Made by a program: the position numbers and the translations under genes
Virus record (IMG/VR): IMGVR_UViG_3300042979_000002
Location: 1 to 42,268 of that record
DNA: 42,268 nt
Strand: one strand, 5' to 3'
Source of the DNA: a virus
Notes under the pieces: generated by a model
What the model was told of the DNA's origin: nothing
The model's database searches: none
The model's input: only the letters and a program-made list of their open reading frames with translations
Shown: positions 1 to 6,948 of the stretch, one piece after another
Layout of the letters: every line of letters begins with the position of its first letter
Numbering within the stretch: position 1 is the first letter of the stretch

Positions 1-38
1 GTAAGAAGCAAGGCTTCGAGCTAAGTGCTTGAAAAGGA

Positions 39-88
39 TGGTGGACGCGACAGGGATTGAACCTGTGACCCCCTCGGTGTGAACGAAG
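39..88 (-). other. Attachment-site junction: 3' part of tRNA-Val(CAC)
   Basis: Read on the minus strand this is the 3' half of a tRNA. The CCA end is at 41-39, the discriminator A at 42, and the acceptor strand CGCGTCC at 49-43. The T arm is at 66-50 with loop TTCAATC. The anticodon loop TTCACAC (83-77) has U33 and anticodon CAC, meaning Val. The anticodon stem CTTCG/CGAGG is complete. Upstream of it the sequence does not form a D arm, so the gene is only a fragment. The integrase gene ends about 100 bases away and points at it. Known biology: tyrosine integrases often use tRNA 3' ends as att cores. I infer a phage-host junction, with the intact tRNA regenerated at the far end outside the window. 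Confidence 0.85.
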
Positions 89-191
89 CGTGTTCCGCCC
101 GAAACGCCCTTTCCGCTTGGATTCGGCCTTCGCTACTTTCCGGTTTCGTTCACGGTGTTTTCGACCATTTGCGGGAAGTAACTGGGGAGCA

Positions 192-1325
192 TCAGCGCAT
201 CGCCCGCCGCGCCGCCGACTGGTGATCCGGCCTATGGTGCCCGTAGTGACTTTCAAGGGTCGCCGTCGTCATGCCGAGATAGCCCGCTGCTTCCCAGCCA
301 TCGACGTTCTGTTCCATCAGCCAAGTCGCCGCAGTGTGTCGGAGCCAGTGCGGCGTGACGCCCGAAAGCCCGGCCGCCTTGGCGCATGCGGCGAATCCGG
401 TCCGCACCGAGCCGATCTGCTCCCCGCCATGGTGGATGACGATGGCCAAGCCCTTCTTCTCGTCGATGCGGCGCCAGCGTCGGAGGTGCGCTAGAAGCCG
501 GGGCGGCAGCTTCACCAGGGGGCGCTTCTTGTTCGCAGCGACACTTTCATTCCGGCCGCGCCGATAGATGATGCCGCGCTCCAGATCGACCCAGGGGTTG
601 TTCAGGCTTTCCAGCCACGACAGACGCTTGATCGCTGTCGAGCGAGTGCCGGTGTAAAGCCCGATCAGAATGAAGCGACGAAGGTGTGCCCGGTTCTCCC
701 GGCCGGATGAGGAATCGCCCCGCTGCATGGTCGCCCGCAGAAGGGCAGCCGCCTGCGATCGCGTGAGGGCGTCCCGGTTGCTTTCCGCCTTTTCGGGGAG
801 GACGACCATCGGCCGGCGCGTCAGATGGTGCTCTGCGTCCCAGAAGCCGATCGCGGCCGACAGAACCTCCAGCTCGCGCCGCGCTGTCTGCGCAGACACC
901 TTTCGCCCGGTCGAGCCGGTGCGGATGACCTGGGACGTTCTGTAGCGGACATAGGCGTTACATGACGATCGCTTGACGTCCGAAAGCATTTGCTCGCCCC
1001 AGAAGGCGTTCAGGTGATCGACGAACCCCTTCATGGTCGCGGGATCCGCCTTCAGCTGTGGCCCGCGCTCCATGCTGTAGAGCGCGAGTGCGTCAGCTAC
1101 GAGGACTTGAGCGGGATCACTGTTGCCGACTGGCTTGGACCATTTTTCCGCGATGAACGCGGCGAGTTGTCGTTCCGCGTCGTCCAAGCGCTCGACGCTG
1201 CAGCCTGTGCCAACCTCACTCTTTCCGTCACGGATGAACCAACGGTCGGGGAGCTGCTGGCCCGTCCGATTGTCGATCCGGCCTTTGCGGAGGTAGAGGC
1301 GCGGGCCTTTGGACTGACGGGGCAT
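192..1325 (-). CDS. int: Tyrosine recombinase / phage integrase
   Basis: A 377-residue site-specific recombinase that would integrate and excise the phage at the adjacent tRNA-Val fragment. The catalytic domain shows the family signature. The first Arg lies in TGTRSTAIKRLSW (about residue 225), HWLRHT gives the His and second Arg (326, 329), and Tyr 361 in SHYGHH is the nucleophile. The N-terminal half should be the core- and arm-binding region. Length is normal for prophage integrases. It is the last gene of the leftward operon. Its start lies 229 bases inside the preceding excisionase-like frame, and I see no clear Shine-Dalgarno, so translation may depend on that overlap. Identification is firm; the exact start is less so. 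Confidence 0.95.
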   Translation of the reverse strand: MPRQSKGPRLYLRKGRIDNRTGQQLPDRWFIRDGKSEVGTGCSVERLDDAERQLAAFIAEKWSKPVGNSDPAQVLVADALALYSMERGPQLKADPATMKGFVDHLNAFWGEQMLSDVKRSSCNAYVRYRTSQVIRTGSTGRKVSAQTARRELEVLSAAIGFWDAEHHLTRRPMVVLPEKAESNRDALTRSQAAALLRATMQRGDSSSGRENRAHLRRFILIGLYTGTRSTAIKRLSWLESLNNPWVDLERGIIYRRGRNESVAANKKRPLVKLPPRLLAHLRRWRRIDEKKGLAIVIHHGGEQIGSVRTGFAACAKAAGLSGVTPHWLRHTAATWLMEQNVDGWEAAGYLGMTTATLESHYGHHRPDHQSAARRAMR

Positions 1326-1546
1326 CGAAAGAGGGCTTTCACAGCGGCGGGGGTGACGAAGTAGGAGCCCCCAACGCGGGAAGCCGTCAAGCGCCCGCGA
1401 GCGATCTCCGTCCGCATGGCCGAAACCGTTATAGGGAGCACTGCGCCAAAAACGGACGCAAACTCGACCAGGGTCATTGGATCGTCGTCGGTCCAGTCTT
1501 CCGGCGCCGGCCGGTCAGCGGTGCGGCATTTGAGGTTCGCGCTCAT
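1097..1546 (-). CDS. Excisionase-like small DNA-binding protein
   Basis: A 149-codon frame whose first 75 or so residues look like a genuine HTH/winged-helix excisionase-type domain (MTLVEFASVFG through TASRVGGSYFVTPAAV). This fits a recombination directionality factor working with the integrase. The ATG at 1546 overlaps the stop of the upstream nuclease gene (ATGA) and follows a GGAG-type ribosome site. The last 75 residues are Ser/Arg/Ala-rich and coincide with the integrase N-terminus in another frame, so they look like a shadow extension. Either the protein carries a nonfunctional tail or the overlap has a regulatory role. Function is inferred from position and fold pattern. Confidence 0.6.
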   Translation of the reverse strand: MSANLKCRTADRPAPEDWTDDDPMTLVEFASVFGAVLPITVSAMRTEIARGRLTASRVGGSYFVTPAAVKALFRCPVSPKARASTSAKAGSTIGRASSSPTVGSSVTERVRLAQAAASSAWTTRNDNSPRSSRKNGPSQSATVIPLKSS

Positions 1547-1962
1547 CTCCACACTCCCCTGCGTTCGCGCCGAGCGGCGTCTTCCTCACGCCGGTAAGGA
1601 TCACCGAATCCGGTCTCGCTGATCGCCCAGCCCTCGCGGACGAGGATCGAGCCCAGGTCACGGCTGTCGACCGTGCAGACCGCGACATTGCGCTGGTATC
1701 GATCGGTCGAGGTGATGGTGCAGCGGGCGCCATTGGCGGCAAGCTGGCGGGCGCGGGCGGTCGCGGACTGACCTGAGGACCGAGCGACCGGCGAGCAAGC
1801 CCACACGTCGGGCCGCTGACGGCACCGGCTGTAGGGCGCGACCTCCCCGGCATCGATCCCAGCCAGGCGGACACGGTGGCGCTCGCCGTCCGATGTGACG
1901 CAGCGTCCGGAGTCGCCATCGCTCATCAGCAAGGTCGCGCAGATCAGGACGACGGCGCTCAC
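1543..1962 (-). CDS. SNase-like (thermonuclease-type) nuclease, probably exported
   Basis: A 139-residue protein with a short hydrophobic N-terminus (MSAVVLICATLL), probably a signal peptide, followed by a staphylococcal-nuclease fold. Visible family features are RHRVRLAGIDAGE near residue 35, which matches the first SNase strand and acidic site, and the C-terminal LVREGWAI...YRREEDAARRERRGVW region. Several Cys residues fit an extracytoplasmic location. It overlaps the next gene by ATGA and sits between small hypotheticals and the excisionase. Such nucleases cut DNA or RNA nonspecifically. Its role in a lysogen could be nucleotide scavenging or barrier to foreign DNA, but this is speculative. 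Confidence 0.8.
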   Translation of the reverse strand: MSAVVLICATLLMSDGDSGRCVTSDGERHRVRLAGIDAGEVAPYSRCRQRPDVWACSPVARSSGQSATARARQLAANGARCTITSTDRYQRNVAVCTVDSRDLGSILVREGWAISETGFGDPYRREEDAARRERRGVWR

Positions 1963-2243
1963 GTTTGGTTGTCCACTACACGCAACCCATGCTCGAGGCG
2001 GTGGATCTTTATCTCGGTCTGCTTCTGCCGTTCGTCATCTTTGTTGCCCCACGGCCGAGGCGCCAGCGCCAACACTTCCGCAGGCTCTACCCGCAGCAAG
2101 TGTTCGTACACACGATCGTGCGGCACACGATCATCAACCGTGAGAACCACGACGCTTCCATCGGGGTCGGCGATTTTGACCTCCAGCCAGCCGTTCTCGT
2201 CATAGTGCATTATGACCACGGCTTTGATTTCGCGAGCGCTCAT
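1959..2243 (-). CDS. Hypothetical protein (94 aa)
   Basis: I do not recognise a family. I chose the ATG at 2243 because GGGAGGG lies just upstream and the ATG overlaps the stop of the preceding gene (ATGA), whereas a longer frame would run into that gene. The N-terminal half predicts a beta-rich fold (IKAVVIMHYDENGWLEVKIAD). A more charged C-terminal half follows. No transmembrane segment or metal motif is visible. It is a small accessory member of the leftward operon. Confidence 0.7.
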   Translation of the reverse strand: MSAREIKAVVIMHYDENGWLEVKIADPDGSVVVLTVDDRVPHDRVYEHLLRVEPAEVLALAPRPWGNKDDERQKQTEIKIHRLEHGLRVVDNQT

Positions 2244-2752
2244 CCCTCCCCCTTCCCATTGCGGGCGAGGAAGGCGCGGATGCGGCGGAACATGCCAAAA
2301 GTTAGTGAGCGGCGGATTCCATCTGATCCAATCCATTCACCGCTGACGGTGCTGTCGTCGGACCACAGTCCGTCGTCCTCACCTAGATGACCGTCTAGGG
2401 TTTCCAGAAGTCCCCTCGCCTCCTTCAGTTCAGCGATCAGGTCGCCGAGCCCGTCAAACGCTGTCTGATCGTCCAGCAGCTTCCCCAGGTGCGTGATTGC
2501 CTCGTCCAGAGAGGTATAGCCCCACTCGACCAGGCGCGGCTCCAGTTCTCCGGTAATCCCGGAACACTGACCGCCCCCTTCTGGCAGCGGCGATGCGGGG
2601 GCGGCTAGAATCGCCTCAACGGCTAGGCGCGCATTATGTCCGGCAGATCGCGCCGGGTTGCCGTGAATGCGCTCCATGAGCAGATCGCGCACCTCTTCAA
2701 GCGCCGACACAGGCACCAGGCGCAGCGCATCGGTGGGGCATTGCGTCTTCAT
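2240..2752 (-). CDS. Hypothetical protein (170 aa)
   Basis: Unrecognised soluble protein. The N-terminus (LRLVPVSALEEVRDLLMERI) and the centre (LGDLIAELKEARGLLETLDGHL) look helical and acidic. The C-terminus has WSDDSTVSGEWIGSDGIRR, then a basic helix. It overlaps both neighbours by ATGA/ATG-stop junctions, so it is translationally coupled in the early-left operon. No catalytic motif is visible. Confidence 0.7.
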   Translation of the reverse strand: MKTQCPTDALRLVPVSALEEVRDLLMERIHGNPARSAGHNARLAVEAILAAPASPLPEGGGQCSGITGELEPRLVEWGYTSLDEAITHLGKLLDDQTAFDGLGDLIAELKEARGLLETLDGHLGEDDGLWSDDSTVSGEWIGSDGIRRSLTFGMFRRIRAFLARNGKGEG

Positions 2753-2973
2753 TTGATCTCTCCGGCATAATGGATCGACATCAGGCCCCTGATGTCCGCC
2801 ATGAACTCGTCAGCGTCAGACAGGCGGATGATGAGCCAAGCGTCAGGACGGTGGCGGCTTCCGTTGATGGTCAGCGTGTCGCCCTCAAGCTCCAGCTTCC
2901 ACTCTCGGATCGTCTGGCCCGACGCGTCATCGTCATCGCGTAGAATTCGTTCGACTGTGATCTTGGAAGCCAC
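2749..2973 (-). CDS. Hypothetical protein (74 aa, GTG start)
   Basis: Small unrecognised protein. I prefer the GTG at 2973 over a longer reading. AGGAGG stands seven bases upstream, the preceding gene ends at 2975, and the residues before this start are low-complexity Ser/Pro/Arg typical of a wrong frame. The product is acidic (RDDDDASGQ) with alternating strands (WKLELEGDTLTIN), suggesting a small beta protein. It overlaps the next gene's start. Confidence 0.65.
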   Translation of the reverse strand: MASKITVERILRDDDDASGQTIREWKLELEGDTLTINGSRHRPDAWLIIRLSDADEFMADIRGLMSIHYAGEIK

Positions 2974-2974
2974 G

Positions 2975-3238
2975 TCACCCCTCCTGCTGTAGGGCGGCGC
3001 GCGCTTCGTGGTCAGCAAGCAAACTCCGATAGGCCTTCCGCTCGACCTTGATCTGATCGTCAGCGTATCCCTTGAGGCGCTTCCACCTTTCAAGCTCAGC
3101 CTCCAACTCCGCGATCCTGGCTTGAGCGGATGCGGCGGTGACGAGGGGTTCGGAGACGCTGTGGCCGTCACCCACTCGACGCCAACGTGTCTCCACCACC
3201 TCCAACCCCGACGTGTTCGCGTTAGAGGGGGTGGTCAA
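2975..3238 (-). CDS. Hypothetical coiled-coil protein (87 aa)
   Basis: Small protein with a central heptad-like helix (ARIAELEAELERWKRLKGYA, about residues 40-60), so a short coiled coil is likely. No family assigned. It is linked to the upstream gene by an ATGA overlap at 3235-3238 and to the downstream GTG-start gene by a one-base gap. This kind of gene is common in the accessory part of alphaproteobacterial phage operons. Confidence 0.65.
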   Translation of the reverse strand: MTTPSNANTSGLEVVETRWRRVGDGHSVSEPLVTAASAQARIAELEAELERWKRLKGYADDQIKVERKAYRSLLADHEARAALQQEG

Positions 3239-3459
3239 AACTCGGCCCCCACTTCGTAGTGAACAGCGACGAATGACGCCGGAACGCGAGCAACGATGTC
3301 ATCGCCCCGATACACGGCGTAATATGGGACGTAATCGCCCTGACCATGCTCCTTGTAGGCGATAATCCGCAAACCAGAGGCCGCTGACCAGCAACCGATT
3401 TGACCAGAAATGCTTTGTATCGGGCGCGGGTCGTCATAGATCAGGCACGGTTCCATCAC
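3235..3459 (-). CDS. Hypothetical protein (73-74 aa)
   Basis: Unrecognised small protein. Starts are possible at GTG 3459 or ATG 3456, both just after GGGGGAGA and overlapping the stop of the upstream gene. The sequence has an aromatic, beta-like stretch (YKEHGQGDYVPYYAVYRGDD) resembling small phage proteins of unknown role. A second frame on the same strand (3222-3437) is poorer in composition and was rejected. Confidence 0.6.
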   Translation of the reverse strand: MMEPCLIYDDPRPIQSISGQIGCWSAASGLRIIAYKEHGQGDYVPYYAVYRGDDIVARVPASFVAVHYEVGAEF

Positions 3460-4430
3460 TCTCCCCCTTCCTTCGCGGCGGTCGATTTCAGGGCGGAGAG
3501 ACCGATTCCAACTGCAACCTTGGCCTCATACAAGGCCTCGGCGCTGCTCTCCGTGCGGTAGAATGAACCCATTGGTCCACGCGTTACGTTGATGCGGTCG
3601 CGCGCCTTCTCCAACGCCTCGACCGCGATCCGCACCCTGTCGTCATCCTGTGCGGGGACGGGAGCCGCGTAGAGGGGGCGAAGCCGGAAGCGAGGGTTCA
3701 GGGCTTCATCGTCAAACCAAGCATGACGAACGCCCGACGTGTGCCACTCCATGTCGTCGCCATGACGCCATTGCCACGCCACAGCCTCCCCAGCCGTTTC
3801 GGCGGCAGGGGCGGAAGCCATTGCACCAGCAACAAAAGCCGCCCGCTCTTTCGTCTGGTCTATGCCGGGATATTCGTAACAGGCGCGATCACTGGCAGAG
3901 AGCGCTACTGCATCGGCGACAGGCACACACGCCAAAACGTCGTCAGGCGGGAAGTCGGTCGCGCTGCTGTGCTGGCCTCCCGAGGCGACTGGGGCGGGGC
4001 GGATCAGGGCTTCGGCTTTGGTCTCGTATCGGGCGTTCTGGACGGACCAGACCGGCGATCCTGTCGCGCATTCGATCGCAGCGTTTGGCGTCCAATACCA
4101 GCCGTCCGCGAAGTCCTTAACCAGATACCCGCCCGGTCCGCGCGTCTCTCCGCTCGGTTGGGGGCGGGACGGATTGTGCGCGACCGTTCGATGGCAGCCC
4201 TCGACAGTCGGATCGGGAATGATCTCTAGGAACGGCGCGCTTTCTTCGTAGGCTCGACGCAGTTCGTCATCCCGCTCCGACCCGCTCGCTTCGACCGGAG
4301 CGGTGGGGGCGAGGCCGCAGAAGGTGCACGCTGCGTCACGCTCAGCTTTGAACGCGCCGCAAGCCTTGCACTCGCGGTTCACGTCATCCCCGCTCAGCGG
4401 GCCGGGTGTGGGGGCTTGGGTCGCGATCAT
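3456..4430 (-). CDS. Hypothetical protein with N-terminal zinc ribbon (324 aa)
   Basis: A modular phage protein. Near the N-terminus CKACG...CTFCG (about residues 21-38) makes a four-cysteine zinc ribbon. A mid region has GWYWTPNAAIECATGSPVW. A later Ala-rich region contains AVAWQWRHGDDMEWH and PRFRLRPLYAAP, a pattern seen in phage early-region proteins built from shuffled short domains. The last 60 residues are helical. I cannot name a function. It is coupled by overlaps to the C5 methyltransferase upstream and to a small gene downstream. Confidence 0.7.
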   Translation of the reverse strand: MIATQAPTPGPLSGDDVNRECKACGAFKAERDAACTFCGLAPTAPVEASGSERDDELRRAYEESAPFLEIIPDPTVEGCHRTVAHNPSRPQPSGETRGPGGYLVKDFADGWYWTPNAAIECATGSPVWSVQNARYETKAEALIRPAPVASGGQHSSATDFPPDDVLACVPVADAVALSASDRACYEYPGIDQTKERAAFVAGAMASAPAAETAGEAVAWQWRHGDDMEWHTSGVRHAWFDDEALNPRFRLRPLYAAPVPAQDDDRVRIAVEALEKARDRINVTRGPMGSFYRTESSAEALYEAKVAVGIGLSALKSTAAKEGGE

Positions 4431-5620
4431 GCTGCGGCTTTCTGATGATAGACGGCCGAGAGCGCTGCCTCCGTGCGGAGGATGGCCCGGCCTATTGCTT
4501 CTGGGATTTGGGGGAGGACGGCGTCGCCGAACGCTTCGACGATGAGGCTAGCGGCAGACGTCCCGCGAGGACCGCCGACCGCAATGCGCTGCTCAGCCAG
4601 CCAGGCGGGTAGCCCATCATCCAGCCGTATGTGACGGGCAAGGTCATCGAGGGACCAGTCAGCCCTGTGTTGGAGAGCAGCGCCGCGATCTGACGGGCGT
4701 AGGCCCACTTGTCCGGCGAGCGATCGGTCATCGCCCCGTCCAGAACCGCATCCATCGTTGGCGATTTCCGCTTGTCGTAGGCTGGAGACCAGCGATCCAT
4801 CCGCTTGTCCCGCTTGGTCGGCGTCGGCAGGGCTTCCTGCGCCATTCCCGCATGGCGATTGTTCTGGTTCGTCAGTTGAGCCAGCACGTCGCCCCGAAAG
4901 CCCCGATCTGCGTCCGTCTTCCGCGGCGTGGCGAGGATCTTCCGAAATGGATACGTCGAACCGGCCCCCCATCCCGCTCCGTCCTTCATGCCGTCCGAGG
5001 CCATAGGCGTCGGCAGCATCGTGCCCTCGGCAATGATTGCCCACGGCTTGCAACTCTCCCACTTCTGCATGGACGGAGCGCCGAAGTTGGCCTTGGTTGT
5101 GGGGGTGTGCATCAAGCTGCTCGACGTCACAGCCGATGACCCAAGAGCGCTTCCGCTCATGATTGGCACCGATGTTGTCGCCACCAACCACGACCGCCCA
5201 GCAGGCGTAGTCGAGGCCTTCCAACTCACCGAGAACCCGGTCAGCGCCGCGAGTTCGGAGGTTAGCGCTGTTCTCAAGAGCGAACCAACGAGGGCGGACC
5301 TCTCCGATGATGCGGACGGCTTCGAAGAAGAGGCCCGACCTTTCGCCGTCGACGCCTTTGCCCTTGGTGTTGGCGCTGCTGATGTCTTGGCAGGGGGGTG
5401 ACCCAACGACGATGTCGGGAAGAGTTCCAAGGTCGGCAAGCAGTCGTTCGCCGGTGAGCGTCCGGACATCGTCATAGATCAGCACTCCGGGGTTGTTCTC
5501 GGCGTAGAGGGCGCGGCGCCAGTCGATCCATTCGCAGGCGGCCACAGTTTCAAATCCGGCGCGGTGCAGGCCGAGCGACCATCCGCCCGCCGCAGCGCTG
5601 AATAGGTCGAGCACCCTCAT
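4427..5620 (-). CDS. DNA (cytosine-5)-methyltransferase
   Basis: A 397-residue C5-cytosine methyltransferase that moves a methyl group from SAM to cytosine in a specific site. Motif I is LDLFSAAAGGWSLGLHRAGF at the N-terminus. Motif IV is GSPPCQDIS with the catalytic Cys about residue 77. Motif VI is LENS, about 115. A motif VIII-like ERKRSW follows, then a target-recognition region. Motif X is GDAVLPQIPEAIGRAI, about 365-380. All key parts are present, so it should be active. No cognate restriction gene is adjacent, so it is probably a solitary phage methyltransferase used to evade host restriction or mark phage DNA. It overlaps both neighbours. Confidence 0.92.
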   Translation of the reverse strand: MRVLDLFSAAAGGWSLGLHRAGFETVAACEWIDWRRALYAENNPGVLIYDDVRTLTGERLLADLGTLPDIVVGSPPCQDISSANTKGKGVDGERSGLFFEAVRIIGEVRPRWFALENSANLRTRGADRVLGELEGLDYACWAVVVGGDNIGANHERKRSWVIGCDVEQLDAHPHNQGQLRRSVHAEVGELQAVGNHCRGHDAADAYGLGRHEGRSGMGGRFDVSISEDPRHAAEDGRRSGLSGRRAGSTDEPEQSPCGNGAGSPADADQAGQADGSLVSSLRQAEIANDGCGSGRGDDRSLAGQVGLRPSDRGAALQHRADWSLDDLARHIRLDDGLPAWLAEQRIAVGGPRGTSAASLIVEAFGDAVLPQIPEAIGRAILRTEAALSAVYHQKAAA

Positions 5621-5668
5621 GCTTCGCCCTCCCCCTCATTTGCGGGGCTGTCTTCTCCGGTGGGACGA

Positions 5669-6226
5669 TCAGGTGCGCTCGAAGATGAGGAGACCCTTGC
5701 GAGTGACGCCGCAGCGGCTCCAACCGGCATGTCGAAAACAAGCACCCGGATTGGCTGACCGGACAGCTGACGGATCGACAAAGGTGTAATGCCGCAAACC
5801 AGGCCAGCAGTGATCAGCGACCGCGTCAGCCTGTCGGATAAGGAGCGACGAGAGGATCGGCCCTTCGTTGCGGAAGATGGCGCAGTTGACGCCCGTCTGA
5901 CCGCTGTCGTCGATGAACCGGCGCCATACGAAAACAGCGTCTGCGTCAGCGGTTCGAAGGGCGATGACTTCGCCAGGACCGATGAACAGGTTTGAGGTCC
6001 GCTTGCTCTTCCGGCTGCTGTAGTGGCGGCGGTAGAGATCACGGCATGATCGGTCGCCATCCTTCGTGAGCCACCAGAGCGGCCCATCACGAAAGGGTCG
6101 GTATGTCCCTGCTTCTCCCCCATCAGACGCGGGCCTCCGATTGGGCGCGGAGGATGGCGGCGCAGATTGCGGACGGCACGTGACCGCAGTCGTTGTGACC
6201 GTAGTGCGGTCCTGCCTGGTCGCCAT
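5669..6226 (-). CDS. Conserved phage protein, 5' end probably frameshifted
   Basis: The convincing part starts near 6115 and runs to 5669: DGPLWWLTKDGDRSC, LYRRHYSSRKSK, GPGEVIALRT, FVWRRFIDDSGQTGVNCA, then a C-terminus ending in RKGLLIFER. This matches a conserved phage family of unknown function that I recognise by pattern only. In this frame the only standard start is ATG 6226, with no ribosome site and inside the preceding gene. A well-placed ATG at 6123, after GGAGG, is in the wrong frame by one base. One extra G in the five-base run at 6117-6121 would repair it and give a start MGGEAGTYRPF. A sequencing error or a real lesion are both possible. Confidence 0.7.
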   Translation of the reverse strand: MATRQDRTTVTTTAVTCRPQSAPPSSAPNRRPASDGGEAGTYRPFRDGPLWWLTKDGDRSCRDLYRRHYSSRKSKRTSNLFIGPGEVIALRTADADAVFVWRRFIDDSGQTGVNCAIFRNEGPILSSLLIRQADAVADHCWPGLRHYTFVDPSAVRSANPGACFRHAGWSRCGVTRKGLLIFERT

Positions 6227-6521
6227 GGTTCATGTTTAGTGTGACACGGGCCACACCGTACAATGTCGTTATCTCGTATTCCTGACCGGGCCAGAACCGC
6301 TCAGCCAGCGCCAGAGCGGCGTCTAGGCTGGTGGTGACGCTCTCTTGAGCAACGGAAAGGGGGGACTTCGGCGCCGACGGGTGAACCCAATACGTGCAGC
6401 TATCCATCGGGAAGCGGGTCTCGGCATAGCCACAGGCAGAGAGAACCTCGTCGCTAAGCCTATTGCTCCCGACCTCAGCCCCTTCCAGCTTCTCGATCAG
6501 CGATGTGATGGTCTCAAGCAT
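6123..6521 (-). CDS. Hypothetical protein (132 aa)
   Basis: Unrecognised small soluble protein. Start ATG 6521 is chosen because it overlaps the end of the preceding gene (ATGCTTGA) and the residues before it in this frame look random. Features: N-terminal helix LETITSLIEKLEGAEVGSNR, then LSDEVLSACGY, then ALALAERFWPGQEYEI, and a C-terminal helix PSAICAAILRAQ. This looks like a small phage family in which helices flank a short beta segment. It is part of the leftward operon. Confidence 0.7.
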   Translation of the reverse strand: MLETITSLIEKLEGAEVGSNRLSDEVLSACGYAETRFPMDSCTYWVHPSAPKSPLSVAQESVTTSLDAALALAERFWPGQEYEITTLYGVARVTLNMNHGDQAGPHYGHNDCGHVPSAICAAILRAQSEARV

Positions 6522-6948
6522 GGGTGGCCTCGCTGGATTGGGCCGCGATCCACTCGTCTGTGCCGGGGATGTCCTCGTAGTTGGACAGATCGAGGATGTT
6601 GCCGGTGGGCTTTTCCTTATCGACGAGGGCTTTCCAGAGGGCGTTGATCTGGTCGCAGAGAGGCTGAAGCTCGGTCTTTCCGAGGTTGGCCTCAGCAGTG
6701 AAGCCGTCCTCATTGGACTGATCCTCGTGCCGACCGTCGATGTGATCGGCCAAATCCTGCCAGTCGTTGAAAATCTCGTCCCAGGCACCGCGTGGATAGC
6801 CGCGGGCGATCTTGAACGGCGCTCCATCGTCATAGGCGTCACGGCCCATCTCGATGGCGACGTCTCTGCTGGCGAACGGTCCGTTCCACACGTCGTGGCG
6901 TGTCTCGTGATACCAGTTTGCGGGCGATGTGATGGTCTGGTCAGACAT
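6514..6948 (-). CDS. Hypothetical protein (144 aa)
   Basis: Unrecognised acidic protein beginning TITSPANWYHETRHDVWNGP. The middle is rich in Asp/Glu and aromatic residues (WDEIFNDWQDLADHIDGRHE), and the C-terminus has LPLCDQ-like helices followed by NILDLSNYED. No known motif. Its ATG overlaps the methyltransferase stop (6948-6950). Coupling to the methyltransferase may mean co-expression, but a shared function is only a guess. Confidence 0.7.
   Translation of the reverse strand: MSDQTITSPANWYHETRHDVWNGPFASRDVAIEMGRDAYDDGAPFKIARGYPRGAWDEIFNDWQDLADHIDGRHEDQSNEDGFTAEANLGKTELQPLCDQINALWKALVDKEKPTGNILDLSNYEDIPGTDEWIAAQSSEATHA

Noticed and set aside
1-191. Possible further gene at the left edge (90-494 plus strand)
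   Set aside because: Arg/Pro-rich frame antisense to integrase. Bases 1-38 and 89-191 show no gene; the latter probably holds integrase arm sites.
4492-5475. A 327-codon frame on the minus strand inside the C5-methyltransferase
   Set aside because: Same strand but other frame; Ser/Pro/Ala-rich; the methyltransferase frame contains all catalytic motifs.
5617-6123. A 168-codon frame with good ribosome site downstream of 6123
   Set aside because: Ser/Ala/Arg-rich shadow composition. The alternative frame carries the conserved protein. The ATG and ribosome site are probably those of the frameshifted gene.
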